Assembly: GCA_037951105.1 (NCBI GenBank)
Contig: JBAMJV010003329.1
Location: forward strand, 1 to 64,000
Length of the DNA: 64,000 nucleotides
Source: Echinarachnius parma
Taxonomy: Eukaryota; Echinodermata; Echinoidea; Clypeasteroida; Echinarachniidae
Direction of reading: 5' to 3'
The notes beneath the pieces are model-generated. The model worked only from the letters and a program-made list of their open reading frames with translations, searched no databases and was not told the DNA's origin. Position 1 is the stretch's first letter; every line of letters starts with the position of its first letter. Positions 46,065-57,556 of this stretch are shown here, piece by piece. The translations under genes and the position numbers were made by a program.

Positions 46065-47318
46065 ATTGTCAAACCTGCTATTGCGACCACCTGTCTATAG
46101 CGACCACCTGCTCATAACGACCGCTCTCTGGTCCTCCCCTGAAAAATCATGTGTTAAGCGACCTGCGTAATGCGACCACCTGCCAAACGCGACCAGCGAC
46201 CACCCTATTTGGGTCCCGACGTACATATAAATCTGTGTATAACGACCACAAAATTAGCGCTTGAGTGACCAAGGCATCAACTCGATCGCCTCTGGTCACT
46301 CAAGGCTCCAATCCTGAGCACGTCAATGCATACAACACACTTTTATAATGACAATAAACTTCAGACAGCTTATAGATTGACTTTGGCTGGTCACCTAGCT
46401 ATCACATTTCGATTTAAGTATTTTAGTCTCTAATATATGGGATTGAATATTCCAGGGTCATTATTAGATCGAGTATAAGGAATTCGACAGATTTTCGTAT
46501 ATATTTTTCAAACGTAGTTTCAGTACATAATTATAAATAATAATTATATGTGTACAAAAGAGTGAACATTTATTAAAATAATTATAAGTATCATAAAATC
46601 GCGTCCTTCTATCTGATGTTTGAACAGCCGGTTAGTTTCTCAACAATTGCGCGGAGTACTATTTACTGAGTATTAATAATTTATTACGTGGACGTGGTTT
46701 GGCAAAATAGTCTCGTTGGCACTTAACCAATTTAATCAATCAGTCCTAGGCCCCGTTGCAGAAAGAGATACAATCAATTGTAAGTTACAATTGATTGTAA
46801 GTCAGAAAATGTACGCGTTTCAACCAATCAGATTTGCGCATCTAAAACACGTGATCTGACTTACCATTAATTTCATCTTACAATCGATTGTATCTCTTCC
46901 TGCAACGGGGCCCTGAACGGCTTTATGCGTATTGTACGATTTTAATAGTTAGAAATGTGGTAGGAGTCTATTTTAAAGGGATCTCGTAAAATTGTCCAAA
47001 TCCTCACAATCAAATCATAATGGTAGTGGTTCCCTCATACCTTGCTGTATTCGTATTAACAATAGAAGCATGGGACAGGTTTCGGTTTTTCGAATTTCCC
47101 TTTCGTTAAAAGGATATTTAAGATTGAAGTGTTCAGATGTTAAACTGTCCACTGGACACGTGCGTGTACAGATGCCAATTAATTACACATGTGCATACAG
47201 GCACAATATGCGACCAGAAATTCAAAATGGCCGCCAACCTGTCTAATGAGACCACCTGTCTACACCGACCACTTTTCGCCGGTCCCTTGAGCGGTCGCTA
47301 TAGACAGGTTTGACTGTA
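46065..47318. mobile_element. Tigger/pogo-like MITE with nested insertions
   Basis: Left TTGTCAAACCTGCTATTGCG with AGCGACCACCTG repeats, right ...GCTATAGACAGGTTTGACTG followed by TA. Such CAGTCAAACCTGTCTATAGCG termini are known from pogo/Tigger-type elements. It contains a palindromic element (46750-46912) and a partial family B MITE (46978-47185). Confidence 0.6.
46750..46912. mobile_element. Palindromic element, GGCCCCGTTGCAG ends
   Basis: GGCCCCGTTGCAGAAAGAGA faces TCTCTTCCTGCAACGGGGCC; inside, AATCAATTGTAAG/CTTACAATCGATT are also inverted. A miniature hairpin transposon; superfamily not determined. Confidence 0.65.
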
Positions 47319-47686
47319 TTTCATTGACTTGCTAGAAATGCCCGTGTTTCCGTGTTTAAATACATAACAAATTCATGTATTTATTAATTCATGTCATCTT
47401 TAAAAATACAGGGTATGTCATTCAGTCAAAAATCGCTTTACAACGGCGCTCTGTTTGGGACGTACAATAGATATTACGATACAGTTCAAAATAAAACTCT
47501 ACATATAGTATATAACTTCATGAATTCAACAGAAATACAAACACATATACAATAAAATATACAACAGCAGGCACACATATACCCTAATCACCCACCCAAT
47601 AATATATTGTAACTGAGTATTACAGTGTAACCAGTAACCAGTTGCCATCTGCTTTCGTTGTGGTTACCATCTTAACATAATAACTA

Positions 47687-48316
47687 CTATGCACCTCTTT
47701 CACTGGAACTGCCTTCACCTCTACTTCCTGACCTTGGAAGAATTCCAGCACGTCTTCCCTTATCTGAAGGAATGTCTTGCGTGCGCTGCATCCAGGCCTG
47801 GTTGCTGCCCGTCACAAACCTCTCTTTCAGTGATGTATCCCGCAACTGAGCCAAAGCCTGCTTCTCTCCACTGCTTAATGCAGCCTTCTCCGTCCTGGCG
47901 TAGAGGCGCATAAGTGCCCTGCTGTAGTCTGCCAGCGTCTCACTGCTGTGCTGCTTCCTACTATGGAATTCAGCCGTTAAAGACTGAACAGTGTCTACTG
48001 CGCCGAATAAAGACCGCAGCACGGCAACCAACTGGTCCAAATCCTTGAGGATACTCTCCTCCCTGCACAGTACTGCTTCCTTGGCCACTCCTGCCAGATG
48101 ATCCACCAGAGACTGTGCCTTTGCTTCATCGCCCAGATTGTAGTGTCGGCAATAACAATCAAGATTGTCCAACCACTCCTGCAGAGACAAATCACCAACA
48201 ACCTGTGGAGAACCCCTAAACTTGCATAACTTAAACGGCGGTGGTGCCTTCTGCACATTAAGTCCTTGCAACACACTGGTGTTACAAAGGCTGTTGAGAG
48301 AAATATAATGGGACAA
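47687..48316 (-). pseudogene. Ty3/gypsy-type Gag-like fragment
   Basis: A 209-codon minus-strand frame has the capsid-type retrotransposon Gag signature: FKLCKFRGSPQ, LSLQEWLDNLDCYCRHYN, DHLAGVAKEAV, FGAVDTVQSLTAEFHSRKQ and ETLADYSRALMRLY, then a Cys-poor basic tail. Gag forms the particle that packages element RNA. No zinc knuckle or pol follows on this strand, and it lies outside the nearby LTR element and in the opposite orientation, so it is a separate fragment. An exapted gene is possible but there is no evidence for it. The start at 48316 is simply the first Met. Confidence 0.68.
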
Positions 48317-48561
48317 AACAGGTAAGTTACAACTTACTCTAAAATACTGAACACTAACTTACTAAACACTTACAACCAATTGATGTTACTCTGATTGGTA
48401 ACAAACTACTCTCAGTTCAGGTTGATTCAGGATTTCAGTCTCTAGAGTTCTTCACAGTTCTAGAATAAAAGTCAGTTCAAAAGTCTTTTTTCAAGGGCTG
48501 TCTCCTTTTAAGGGATCTAGTAACTTTGTTGACATGTGCAAAAAGTGATGAATGGTTGATT

Positions 48562-49522
48562 GTGACATGCAAACATGTCTCTTTAACATAGAATTGTATT
48601 ATGTATGTGAATTATCCTCATATTATTGATATGTTCCCTTTCACACTTGAGATGTGGATGCGATGCGATCCAAATCTCAGAATATATAGTGAGTGGAGAA
48701 TTGGGGAGTGTATAACCCTGAAACAATGGAGGTGGTCCGAGTTGTTTACATTTTGACCGCTGGCAGAATAACATAGGACAGGTGCAGCTCAGGGTCAAAT
48801 GACCAAGCAAGGGACGAATGTGTCTGGGTCAACATGAAGTAATTACCATAAAATAAGGTGTATGAAAACACCACTAAAGGGAGTACTGATTGGTCTAAAG
48901 TATTTCTTTTGTATTGTCTTATGCTCGTTCTAGACAAGGAATAACATAGCTTATATAAGGTCAATCGTTGTTGCTGATTGGTTAGGATGAATTTCTATGT
49001 TAACTCTTTGTCTCATGTGATGTAAGTAGACCTGCTAGACCAGCGCTGTGATTGGCTGGAAGTCAGTTCTTTGTGTATTTGTTAGTAGTAGCTGAGGTGG
49101 ATTTCTGGCCAGATTGCCGACTTGGTGAATTGATATTCTTAACTATTTCTTTATGTACATTTTATGTAACTGCCAAATTTGTTTTACACAAGAAGTGAAC
49201 TTTAACTTTCTCTTTATAATATTAAATTATACAAGCAGTGCATGGTGACTTTCTCTGGATCTATTTTTGGACTGAGATTGGCACTGGAGTTGGATTTTTG
49301 AAGCAGAATACGTCAAGACTTGGTTGAGAGCAGATCTGCGATCTGCTTGTCCCTCTTTGCTTCATGGAGAACTTTGTAAATAAACCGACATGTGTTATTC
49401 TCCAATATGAACAGTGTTTCTGAGTTATTTATTTCGGCACCAATGTGGTGGCCTGTTCAAGTGGGGCATGTTTCGACGTATGACTGGACGAAGTATACCC
49501 TATTCTGGGGAGCTTTGTCACA
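48562..49522 (+). repeat. 5' LTR (961 bp)
   Basis: Starts TGTGACATGC and ends ...CTTTGTCACA, a short terminal inverse typical of LTRs. AATAAA-like TAAATAAACCG occurs near the end (49378). It differs from the 3' LTR at only a handful of positions by eye. Confidence 0.88.
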
Positions 49523-49525
49523 TCT

Positions 49526-49545
49526 TGGTGGCAGCATGGTGGGAT
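49526..49545 (+). promoter_or_regulatory. Primer binding site, tRNA-Leu type
   Basis: TGGTGGCAGC, three bases after the LTR, is complementary to the 3' end (GCTGCCACCA) of a common tRNA-Leu. The following GGTGGGATC also resembles it after a 1-2 base offset. Confidence 0.65.
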
Positions 49546-50149
49546 CTGGAAGCAAGTTGCACCAGTCCATTGATTTGATAAAATGCCTTGTTTCGACTTA
49601 ATTATTTCTGCAAAGTTTGCTGTAACTGTTGTTAGCTACGTTCAGCTGGTTCGTGACGCTGATGGTGTAAACTGCATCAAACAGAACTGATCCAACACAT
49701 ATCTGTCTTGCTGACCATATTTTGCTGGCTGTGGGGGCACATATGATCTAGCCATTGTTGGTGCTAGCAGATCCGTGATCGAACCACTACCTGGTGTACC
49801 TGAGGCTGTGATGCTGGTGACAGGTGCGGGTGAGCAGACGTGACGGAAGGACTGAGGATCAAACCTAGCTGTATGCAGAGACGCCGGATCGGGATACCGA
49901 GCTGGAACCGGACTGAACGGAGGAACAACAGGCAACAGGCAGGAGAACAAGGGCAGTCGACAAGGGAGACTAATCGATCAACAGAAAGATAAGAGCTAAG
50001 TGATATGCATAACTTTTTGTTGTGAGTGTGTGGCATTAATTGAACATTAATGTTATTGTTTACATGTTAATATTTACATGTTTATTTGCACTGTTGGCAG
50101 TGTGTGTGCCTGAACTAAGAGTACCTTATTGTAAGCACATTTTTGTTTT

Positions 50150-50470
50150 CAGTTCAAAGATTTATCTTGCGGGTTTCAAGGATGTCACCCAGAAGGAGGA
50201 TCTCTGGGCTGTACAGGCAGCCAATATTAAAATATGGTACACTAGCATGAGGACCATAAAGGACCGGCTGAAGAAACGCGCCAAGATGAGTGGGTCAGGA
50301 GGAGATTCCATTACTGACATGAACAGCACAGAGAAGTGGGTGTGGGAGAAGTTCTCTTTTTTTGATCCCTCACATTGATACGGTGGATGCCGGATATGTG
50401 GCCTCTTTTGCAGCAGCAGCAGCAGCAAATGCCGCATGGCTCCATGAGGTAGTTCCTGAGTGCGAAGGCG
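50150..50470 (+). pseudogene. MADF/Myb-like protein relic of a Harbinger element
   Basis: The plus strand reads KDVTQKEDLWAVQAANIKIW, YTSMRTIKDRLKKRAKMSGS and TEKWVWEKFSFFDPSH. This is the pattern of the short Myb/MADF DNA-binding partner that travels with PIF/Harbinger transposases. The first helix is partly lost and the frame breaks after DPSH, then continues as DTVDAGYVASFAAAA. It lies convergent to the transposase relic at 51270-50420. Confidence 0.6.
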
Positions 50471-51270
50471 TCATCCCCCAGGATAAAGAAGGTCTTGGTA
50501 GTCATCAGGGCTTGCTGCCATAGGGCAGGGTGGGGGTGGGGTTGGGGGGGGGGGGGGGGGGGGGTTCTAGGGCTTCCTCTTCCAGGCCGTTGAAAAGCTC
50601 AGAGTCGCCAAATATCTGAGCATCTGACATGTGTCATTTTCCACCAAGTATCCTCCAAAGCCAGGAGTGGTATAAGAAAAAAGCCTTGTAAGTGTAGTAC
50701 AGACTGCCAGTGGCTTATTGATAGCAATGTGTTTGCCATCCAGGGCCCCGATGGCGTGGGGGATGGTCCATCTCTGCTCAAAATGGTTAGCTACGGCTGT
50801 CCAGGCTTCAGGGGTTACAGGTATATAGGATAAAAACCTCATCTTTGTACGCTTGCACAATTGCCTGGCACACTTCTGGAACCATCTCTGAGATGCTGGA
50901 CACTCCACACCTGAAGGCATACGCAAGGGACCGATAATTCTCTCCAGTGACAAGGTGCCTCAGTCTCACGGTCAGTTTCAGTCCAGGTGAGAGGGGTTGC
51001 CTGAAACTGGTGAGTTTCTTCTCGATTGTTGTGGCCACCCTCTGCAAGACTTCATCGAAGAGCTGTGGTGTTAATATTGTGTAGTGTTTGGTATGCTATT
51101 GGATCTTCCAGCCTCAATTGGGTGTCTAGGAGGCTGGAGAACTGGCCAAGCTGTTGCCTCCTCTCCTCTGTGAGCCATGGTCGCAGCTCTCCTGGCCCTT
51201 CGTGGTTGGGATTGTGGCTGGTCTGGCTGCTGCTCGTCTTATTCCTCTCTTGCGATAATGTAAGCATACA
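50420..51270 (-). pseudogene. PIF/Harbinger transposase relic (HARBI1-like)
   Basis: Minus-strand pieces: [20 protein letters not shown] and [20 protein letters not shown] (51000-50840), [20 protein letters not shown] then [12 protein letters not shown] (first catalytic Asp, 50790-50730), then in another frame [16 protein letters not shown] (second acidic region), and ILGDDAFALRNYLMEP (50490-50435). These motifs are diagnostic of the DDE_Tnp_4 family. At least two frameshifts and a collapsed catalytic middle make it non-functional. It sits in the leader of the LTR element, which normally would be short, so it entered later. Confidence 0.75.
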
Positions 51271-51345
51271 GTACTACTGCAAATTAATGTCATGTTGTCA
51301 TCATCCTCAACTCCTGCCATCATTAATGGTTGTGGGTTGTAGTGT

Positions 51346-51800
51346 TTACCCTGTACAAGTTCAAGAAATAATGAAGTCCATGTTCAGTCGGGCTGTATAT
51401 ATTTCCGTCGGGGTCCAATCGTAGCTCAACTCCTGACCACTCTCGATCCTCATCGTGAAAGACATCGCGACCACAATCGTATACTTTCGCAACAGAGCGC
51501 ATCGATTCGTGGTGAACGTATCGGAAGGTATCGGAACGTATCTGCACGTACCCGATCGTGATGATCGTGTCACATCGTGACCCAATCGTGGACTCAATCG
51601 GGACAATCCTATCGAAACGTATATGATCGTATCTGTACGGGAGACTAGATCGTGACAGATCGTGTCACCTGAACTCGACCAATCGTGACCATATCGCATC
51701 CAAGCTCACCAAATCGCACCAGAACGTATCGACTCGCATCACCTCGTATCCAAACCTGAAATTTCAGAGAAGTTCCACGATCAGCTACGAATGGCCAGTC
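51346..51800. repeat. Degenerate ATCGTGAC-type short repeats
   Basis: Many variants of GATCGTGTCACATCGTGACC, ATCGTATCTG and GAACGTATC over 450 bases, on both strands. They may be subterminal repeats of the Harbinger element. No exact terminus or target duplication was found. Confidence 0.5.
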
Positions 51801-51853
51801 GTGGCGTTCGTAACTGATCGCACGACAGTGGGAACGCCGAATTAGGGTTCACA

Positions 51854-52393
51854 ATGGGTGACTTGCGGCAAATGAAGATGGTCGAGTTAAGGGTTAAGTG
51901 TGATGAGTTGGGTCTATCCCATGATGGGTTAAGTAAGGCCGGACTGATTGATATATTAGACCCACATGATGAGGCAGGTTCAGAGCCTGTGAGTGTTGCT
52001 CTGACAGTTGAGTTGGAGATGTTGAGAAGGAAATTAGCGCATGAGTTGCGAATGGCCGAGATGCGCGCACATATTAGGCGAGAAGAAATACGCTTAGAAA
52101 AAGCATGCATTGAAATGCAGCGAGATGCTCTTCGCAATGCTACGCAGGGGCAAGGGCCCCAGCATAAGGTATTGGTAGACAAAGTATATAATGATTGTGG
52201 TAGCCTTACCACATCTGGAAAAGTTGGGCACATCTCCCCAAATGTTGAGGATGCAAAATTAAAGCGATACATGAGCAATGCACAGATAAATGGTATGACA
52301 ATTAAATTGCTGCGCGTCACAGGTGTAACGCAGTCACTTGTCAGGCCAGAGTATGTAAATGAAGATATGTATCTCGCTCAAAGTGGAAAATAA
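51854..52393 (+). pseudogene. gypsy Gag N-terminus fused to protease start
   Basis: A 179-codon frame begins just after the leader. Residues 10-35 (ELRVKCDELGLSHDGLSKAG) resemble the SAP-like N-terminus of gypsy-type Gags, and 52-92 are a charged coiled coil (ELEMLRRKLAHELRMAEMRA). The rest of Gag is missing. Residues 145-162 (INGMTIKLLRVTGVTQSLVR) are the retropepsin active-site region, but the catalytic Asp of the DTG motif is Val (V155-T-G). The frame is lost at about 52380 and resumes one frame over. So internal deletion, active-site loss and frameshift have all occurred. Confidence 0.75.
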
Positions 52394-52425
52394 GAGATGT
52401 AATAGGTAATGAGGTTGATGTTCCT

Positions 52426-53475
52426 TTGGCACTAGTCCATTTAGAGTGCGAGCCATACTCTATTTGTGATCATGTGGTTGTGGGTGTGATTGATACGTTG
52501 TCTGTAGATATGTTGTTAGGCAACGAGCTTCTAGTTGATGGCTTGCCGGATCTTTCATTACTTGATCATGAAATGGTAGCGACTAGGGAGCATCAAGTAA
52601 TACTTGTTGAGCAAGATGAAGCTACAGTTGAGGATGAGAAGAATGAGGGGGGCAAGCCCATGGAGAGTGAAAAGAAAGGTGTTAATGAGGTGATAATGCA
52701 TGCGAAAGGTAGGTTAGTGGAGGAGATTGATCCACAAATTGTTGTGACCCCCTCAAGCATGATTGATATGGAGGATGTTGAGGATGTGTTTGGTGGACTG
52801 AGAGAGGCAGGCTTAACAGACAAGCCATCCAAGTGCAAGTTTGGAGAGAGAGAGGTCTTGTATTTTGGGTTTGTGACGGGAGGGGGGAAGGTGAGGCCTG
52901 AACCTGCCAAAATCGAAGATGTGGTGTCATACCCTAGGCCAGTCAGAAAGACAAATGCTAGAGCATTTTTGGGCCTGACTGGATGCTATAGGAAATTTAT
53001 TTTGAGGTATAGTGATATTTCCTCCCCACTCACAGACTTGATAAAGGAATTTGAACCACTTTTGGTGAAGCTCAAAAGTGCACTGACTTTTGCCCCAGTT
53101 TTGAGGAGCCATAGTTAAATTGCCTCAGTTTTTGTATAAGTTGATGCTAGTGATAGGGGCGGGGCTGATAATATTATCGCCTTCATTAGTCGCAAGTTAC
53201 TCTCCCGTGAGGTGAATTACCCCATCATTGAGAAGGAGTGCCTAGGCTCTAGCCAATATCATTTAGATTGTTGGAAGGTGAACAAGTTTTAGTCATATTT
53301 GTTTGGTTAGCCATTGTTATTTAAATAACTATTTAAATTATTTAATAGCTAAAAATAAAAAAAAATGCATAATGCTAGGCTAATGAGATGGAGCTTGGCA
53401 CTCCAGTGCTACTCAATGAAGGTAGAACACCGTAGGGGACTGGCCAATGGCAATGCAGATGCATCGTCTCGTATG
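52426..53475 (+). pseudogene. gypsy pol remnant (protease end, RT thumb, RNase H pieces)
   Basis: The open frame to 53118 holds the protease C-terminal strand (VDMLLGNELL), then jumps to the RT end: LREAGLTDKPSKCKFGEREV, VRPEPAKIEDVVSYPRPV, FLGLTGCYRKFILRYSDISS and LTDLI. These are the connection motifs after the RT palm; the YxDD palm itself is absent. After 53118 broken RNase H pieces follow: SRKLLSREVNYPIIEKEC (about 53190-53240) and ALQCYSMKVEHRRG with NADASSRM (53395-53475). No integrase. Confidence 0.78.
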
Positions 53476-54324
53476 TAAAGAAAGTAGAGTTAGATTCAGA
53501 AAGACTTAATCGATATGACTTTTTATGATTTGGTTTGTTTTAATAAGTACAACATGGATGTTGGGTAAATAATACCTTGTTTGTGGGAATGATGATAAGA
53601 GTAGAATACTGAGTGTTGGAAAAGTATGTATTGTAATTACATAATGTATGTGTAATGAAAGTTGATTTTTATTGCCACACACACTTATGCCAAGAAATTG
53701 CAAGAATAGGTCTCTTTAGCATGTTTAGAAATATGTATAATTATCGCGGCCACACACTTGCACACTTTGGAACTGAACTTTGAATTGAATCGCGAATGGT
53801 GCATGAATTGGAGACGACTGGAGGAGCCAGGAGCGAACATGAGACGTCCAGGATCAAGAACTTTTTTAATTGGATCCAAAATGAACAATAATCACGATAA
53901 ACACTTGAATAATGAACTCAATTATGAACTCTAATCTGCGTTATGAAAATTCTGATCTTTTGATTATTCGAATGTTGTAATTGATACATCATATATGCTT
54001 CATTATTATTATTTTTAGTGCTAAAATGTCATGGATTATTAAGCACTTGCATATTTGAAGAGTGAAGAGATGAAAATGTCATGCTATTTTTGCATGATAA
54101 TGTTCGAGAAAATGTTTCAAGTACACGCATTCAAATATTGTATTTTGTTAACATTATTTTGTATACCAACGTATTAACGTTATGTTTTGTTTTATGTACT
54201 TTGGTGTTTCATTAGGGTGGTGAGAACTAAGATAATTCACTCTGATGTAAACTATGTTTATAATGAGGTTAAGTACCTCATTCTTAACCGATATAGTTTC
54301 CATCTCCAGAAGAAAGGGGATGTC
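53476..54324 (+). other. Degraded 3' internal region of the LTR element
   Basis: AT-rich with no domain. A polypurine tract AGAAGAAAGGGGA at 54309-54320 lies just before the 3' LTR and would prime plus-strand synthesis. Confidence 0.55.
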
Positions 54325-55286
54325 TGTGACATGCAAACATGTCTCTTTAACATAGAATTGTATTATGTATGTGAATTATCCTCATATTATTGATATGTTC
54401 CCTTTCACACTTGAGATGTGGATGCGATGCGATCCAAATCTCAGAATATATAGTGAGTGGAGAATTGGGGAGTGTATAACCCTGAAACAATGGAGGTGGT
54501 CCGAGTTGTTTACATTTTGACCGCTGGCAGAATAACATAGGACAGGTGCAGCTCAGGGTCAAATGACCAAGCAAGGGACAAATGTGTCTGGGTCAACATG
54601 AAGTAATTACCATAAAATAAGGTGTATGAAAACACCACTAAGGGGAGTACTGATTGGTCTAAAGTATTTCTTTTGTATTTTCTTATGCTCGTTCTAGACA
54701 AGGAATAACATAGCTTATATAAGGTCAATCGTTGTTGCTGATTGGTTAGGATGAATTTCTATGTTAACTCTTTGTCTCATGTGATGTAAGTAGACCTGCT
54801 AGACCAGCGCTGTGATTGGCTGGAAGTCAGTTCTTTGTGTATTTGTTAGTAGTAGCTGAGGTGGATGTCTGGCCAGATTGCCGACTTGGTGAATTGATAT
54901 TCTTAACTATTTCTTTATGTACATTTTATGTAACTGCCAAATTTGCGTTACACAAGAAGTGAACTTTAACTGTCTCTTTATAATATTGAATTATACAAGC
55001 AGTGCATGGTGACTTTCTCTGGATCTATTTTTGGACTGAGATTGGCACTGGAGTTGGATTTTTGAAGCAGAATACGTCAAGACTTGGTTGAGAGCAGATC
55101 TGCGATCTGCTTGTCCCTCTTTGCTTCATGGAGAACTTTGTAAATAAACCGACATGTGTTATTCTCCAATATGAACAGTGTTTCTGAGTTATTTATTTCG
55201 GCACCAATGTGGTGGCCTGTTCAAGTGGGGCATGTTTCGACGTATGACTGGACGAAGCATACCCAATTCTGGGGAGCTTTGTCACA
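54325..55286 (+). repeat. 3' LTR (962 bp)
   Basis: Starts TGTGACATGC, ends CTTTGTCACA, and aligns with the 5' LTR over its full length. Differences by eye include GACGAATG/GACAAATG, GTATTGTC/GTATTTTC and TTTGTTTT/TTTGCGTT. Confidence 0.88.
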
Positions 55287-55627
55287 TTGATGCAATGTAT
55301 ATTGTTGTTATCTGATATGTCCACAGGGTATTGTGTGAAAATGTCAAGTCAAATGGATGTTGCATGGCCGAGTAATGAGCAAAAATGCAAAGTGATATTC
55401 ACTAAACTCACTGCACTCACTATGTACACGGTTTTGAAAATCCAACGGATACTCTATTATCTGCACACTTCAATCGGACATATCTTTGTAACGAAAGGGA
55501 AATTTGAAAAATCGAAACCTGTCCCATGATTTTATTGTTAATACGAATACAACGAGGTATGAGGGAACCGCTAGAATTCAAATTTGATTTTGAGGATTTG
55601 GACAATGTTACTAAGTCCCTTTAAATT

Positions 55628-55730
55628 AGCTCGGTCACCAGCGCGGATAATCTACAGAGCTGTCATCAGCGCAGGCCATCTATCCGAGCTGTCATCTACA
55701 AAGCTCGGTCACCAGCGCGGATAATCAACT
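55628..55730 (+). repeat. 5' terminal repeats of the DIRS-like element
   Basis: GCTCGGTCACCAGCGCGGAT occurs twice here (55629 and 55703), with CATCAGCGCAGGCCATCTAT between. The block recurs once at 61335-61405. Confidence 0.75.
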
Positions 55731-56478
55731 TAACGCGACAAGACATGAAAGGTGTTAAGTTACGTTACTTAACACTCCAGAACCAAGAATTTAGGGCCCG
55801 CTCAGGGAGGATTAAGGGGGATTTGATTTGGTTCGCTCGCTAGTGATAAAATAACTCGCTTCACAGTCTGAACAACAGACTAGCATTGTAAAATATAATT
55901 AGACTATGGATAACAATCTAGTTGCTTATCAGCCGATCCTCCTCAACTTGAGATGGATGTTTTGGAAACCCCTTTCCTGCCTTAGATGTTTATATTTAAT
56001 TTGATACCGCTTCCTGCCTCTCTGGGATGGTATTTACTTTTACTCAGAAAATTATTTCTTTGAGATTCATTCGTTCATGGTTGTTTGATCGGAAAGCATG
56101 TCGATCTATGTTAGTTAGAGAAACAAATATAAAATATATCTACAATGGAATTCGATTGCTGAATGTTAGTTTTCACTTGGAGTTTCAGTGACAGTAAATA
56201 CTATTCTTCTTTGAATTGGATGCAACTTTATAATAGTCGTATGCTTACTTCGACGATAATGGTTCGCGTGTGACGGGATTTGTTTCAATTACGCTTGGAG
56301 GGAGGTTGATCACGGTTTCATACACATATTGGCATATTATATACATTTTGGACTTTGACTATAGCTACAACCCGAGTTGTGTGATAACAGTTTATATTAT
56401 TGCCAGATCATAGCGGCAATTTCGTTGGTCTTTCTGGCCCCGTAAAACATTATTTCGTCTCCCCTACGCGCTACAAGA

Positions 56479-57556
56479 TGCCAAAGGCCAAGCAGAAGAC
56501 GAGCTCGAGGAGAGGTGCGCCGGCTAGCGCCACAACGTCGTCTCGGTCAGCCTCTCGACGTCCTACTCGACCACGGCGACAGAATGTCTATACGTCAGAG
56601 TTGCCCGCTGGACTGGATCCTGGACCAACGGCCATAGATACAGAGCCAGTCAATCCCGGTGAGTTGTCATGGCCTATTATACCTTCCAATATCAATATTG
56701 AGCATGATATGGGGGTACCTCCCCCTTCCTTCCCATTATTGTCGGCGGACACGACCCCGTCTGCAGCGGCCCATGTAGATACCGCGCTTTGCGGCGTAGG
56801 AGGCGAGGCGGGTGGCCGTTACACACCAGCAATGAGCTGCGTGTGCGATGAGTTAGGGGCGGATGTAGCTGGGAATACTAAGGAGAAATTTTGGCAGGGG
56901 AATATGTTGAGCTGGGGATGCTGGTCAGGAAAGATGCTGGGCGGGGTGATGATTCCCCCACATTCAGCCTGGCTCCAACCGGTGGATCTTTGCTGCTGCG
57001 TCCGCAGAATAAAATTCCGCAGATTGGAGCGATCGAGCAGTGGACTTCGGCGTTCATGATTTATGCATCCATCTTTTTGGAGCGTCACCCGACGCGCGCT
57101 AGGGAGCTGCTAAAATACATGGATATCATTAGGTCCATAACTCGGTTTGGGGGGTTTAATTGGAGGTCGTACGACGTTCAATTTCGCCTGCGGCAAGCGC
57201 GGCAACCACATCGGTCATGGGCCGTTATTGATACGAAGTTGTGGTTGACAGTCGCCGCCGTCAGTCCCACTGCAGCCACTTCGCTAGATTATATGCAGCC
57301 CTTTCGGGCTAATTACGAGCGGCCAGCCGCACGCGGAGCTAGGGGCCCAGCAGGGTCGGGGTACCCGGGTAGACGTGGCGGTAGCTACCGCGGCAATAAG
57401 ACAGCGCTGCACTGCTTCGCACTTAACGAAGGTGGGTGTACCCGCTTCAGCTGCCAGTACCCCCACAAGTGCGCGCGATGTGGAGCCACCTCACACGGTG
57501 CCAGTACATGCAAGTTGGATGCCAGTAAGCGCGCCGGCGGAAATGGTACAAATTAA
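56479..57556 (+). pseudogene. DIRS-like Gag, one frameshift
   Basis: The start is the ATG of MPKAKQKTSSRRG, giving a basic Ser/Arg-rich N-terminus like other DIRS Gags. The frame shifts near 56890 from the upstream frame to one that reads QWTSAFMIYASIFLERHP, RELLKYMDIIRSI and FGGFNWRSYDVQFRLRQ, the conserved DIRS/Ngaro Gag core, then a zinc knuckle CARCGATSHGASTC (C-x2-C-x4-H-x4-C, 57470-57511). It ends at 57556 and overlaps the start of the pol frame, as is usual in these elements. Gag packages element RNA. A single indel, possibly an assembly error, breaks it. Confidence 0.78.

Larger units (their letters stand above)
48562..55286 (+). mobile_element. Ty3/gypsy-like LTR retrotransposon, deleted
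   Basis: Two LTRs in direct orientation enclose 4.8 kb. The 5-bp duplication TTGAT lies on both sides (48557-48561 and 55287-55291). A tRNA-primed PBS, gag, protease and partial pol follow in sense, and a polypurine tract precedes the 3' LTR. The RT core and the integrase are missing, so the copy cannot move by itself. Harbinger relics lie in the leader. Confidence 0.88.
48512..55620. mobile_element. MITE family B copy split by the LTR element
   Basis: The left part (48512-48561) ends ...GTGATGAATGGTTGAT; the right part (55287-55620) begins TTGATGCAATGTATATTG and ends ...GTTACTAAGTCCCT before TTAA (55621-55624). The two parts join at TTGAT as in intact copies. Confidence 0.78.

Noticed and set aside
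47687..48316. Domesticated Gag host gene
   Set aside because: The frame is open for 209 codons, but there is no sign of purifying selection, promoter or splice structure visible from one sequence.
49642..50036. Pro/Ser-rich minus-strand ORFs next to the 5' LTR
   Set aside because: Two overlapping frames of similar length and low-complexity content; no conserved motif.
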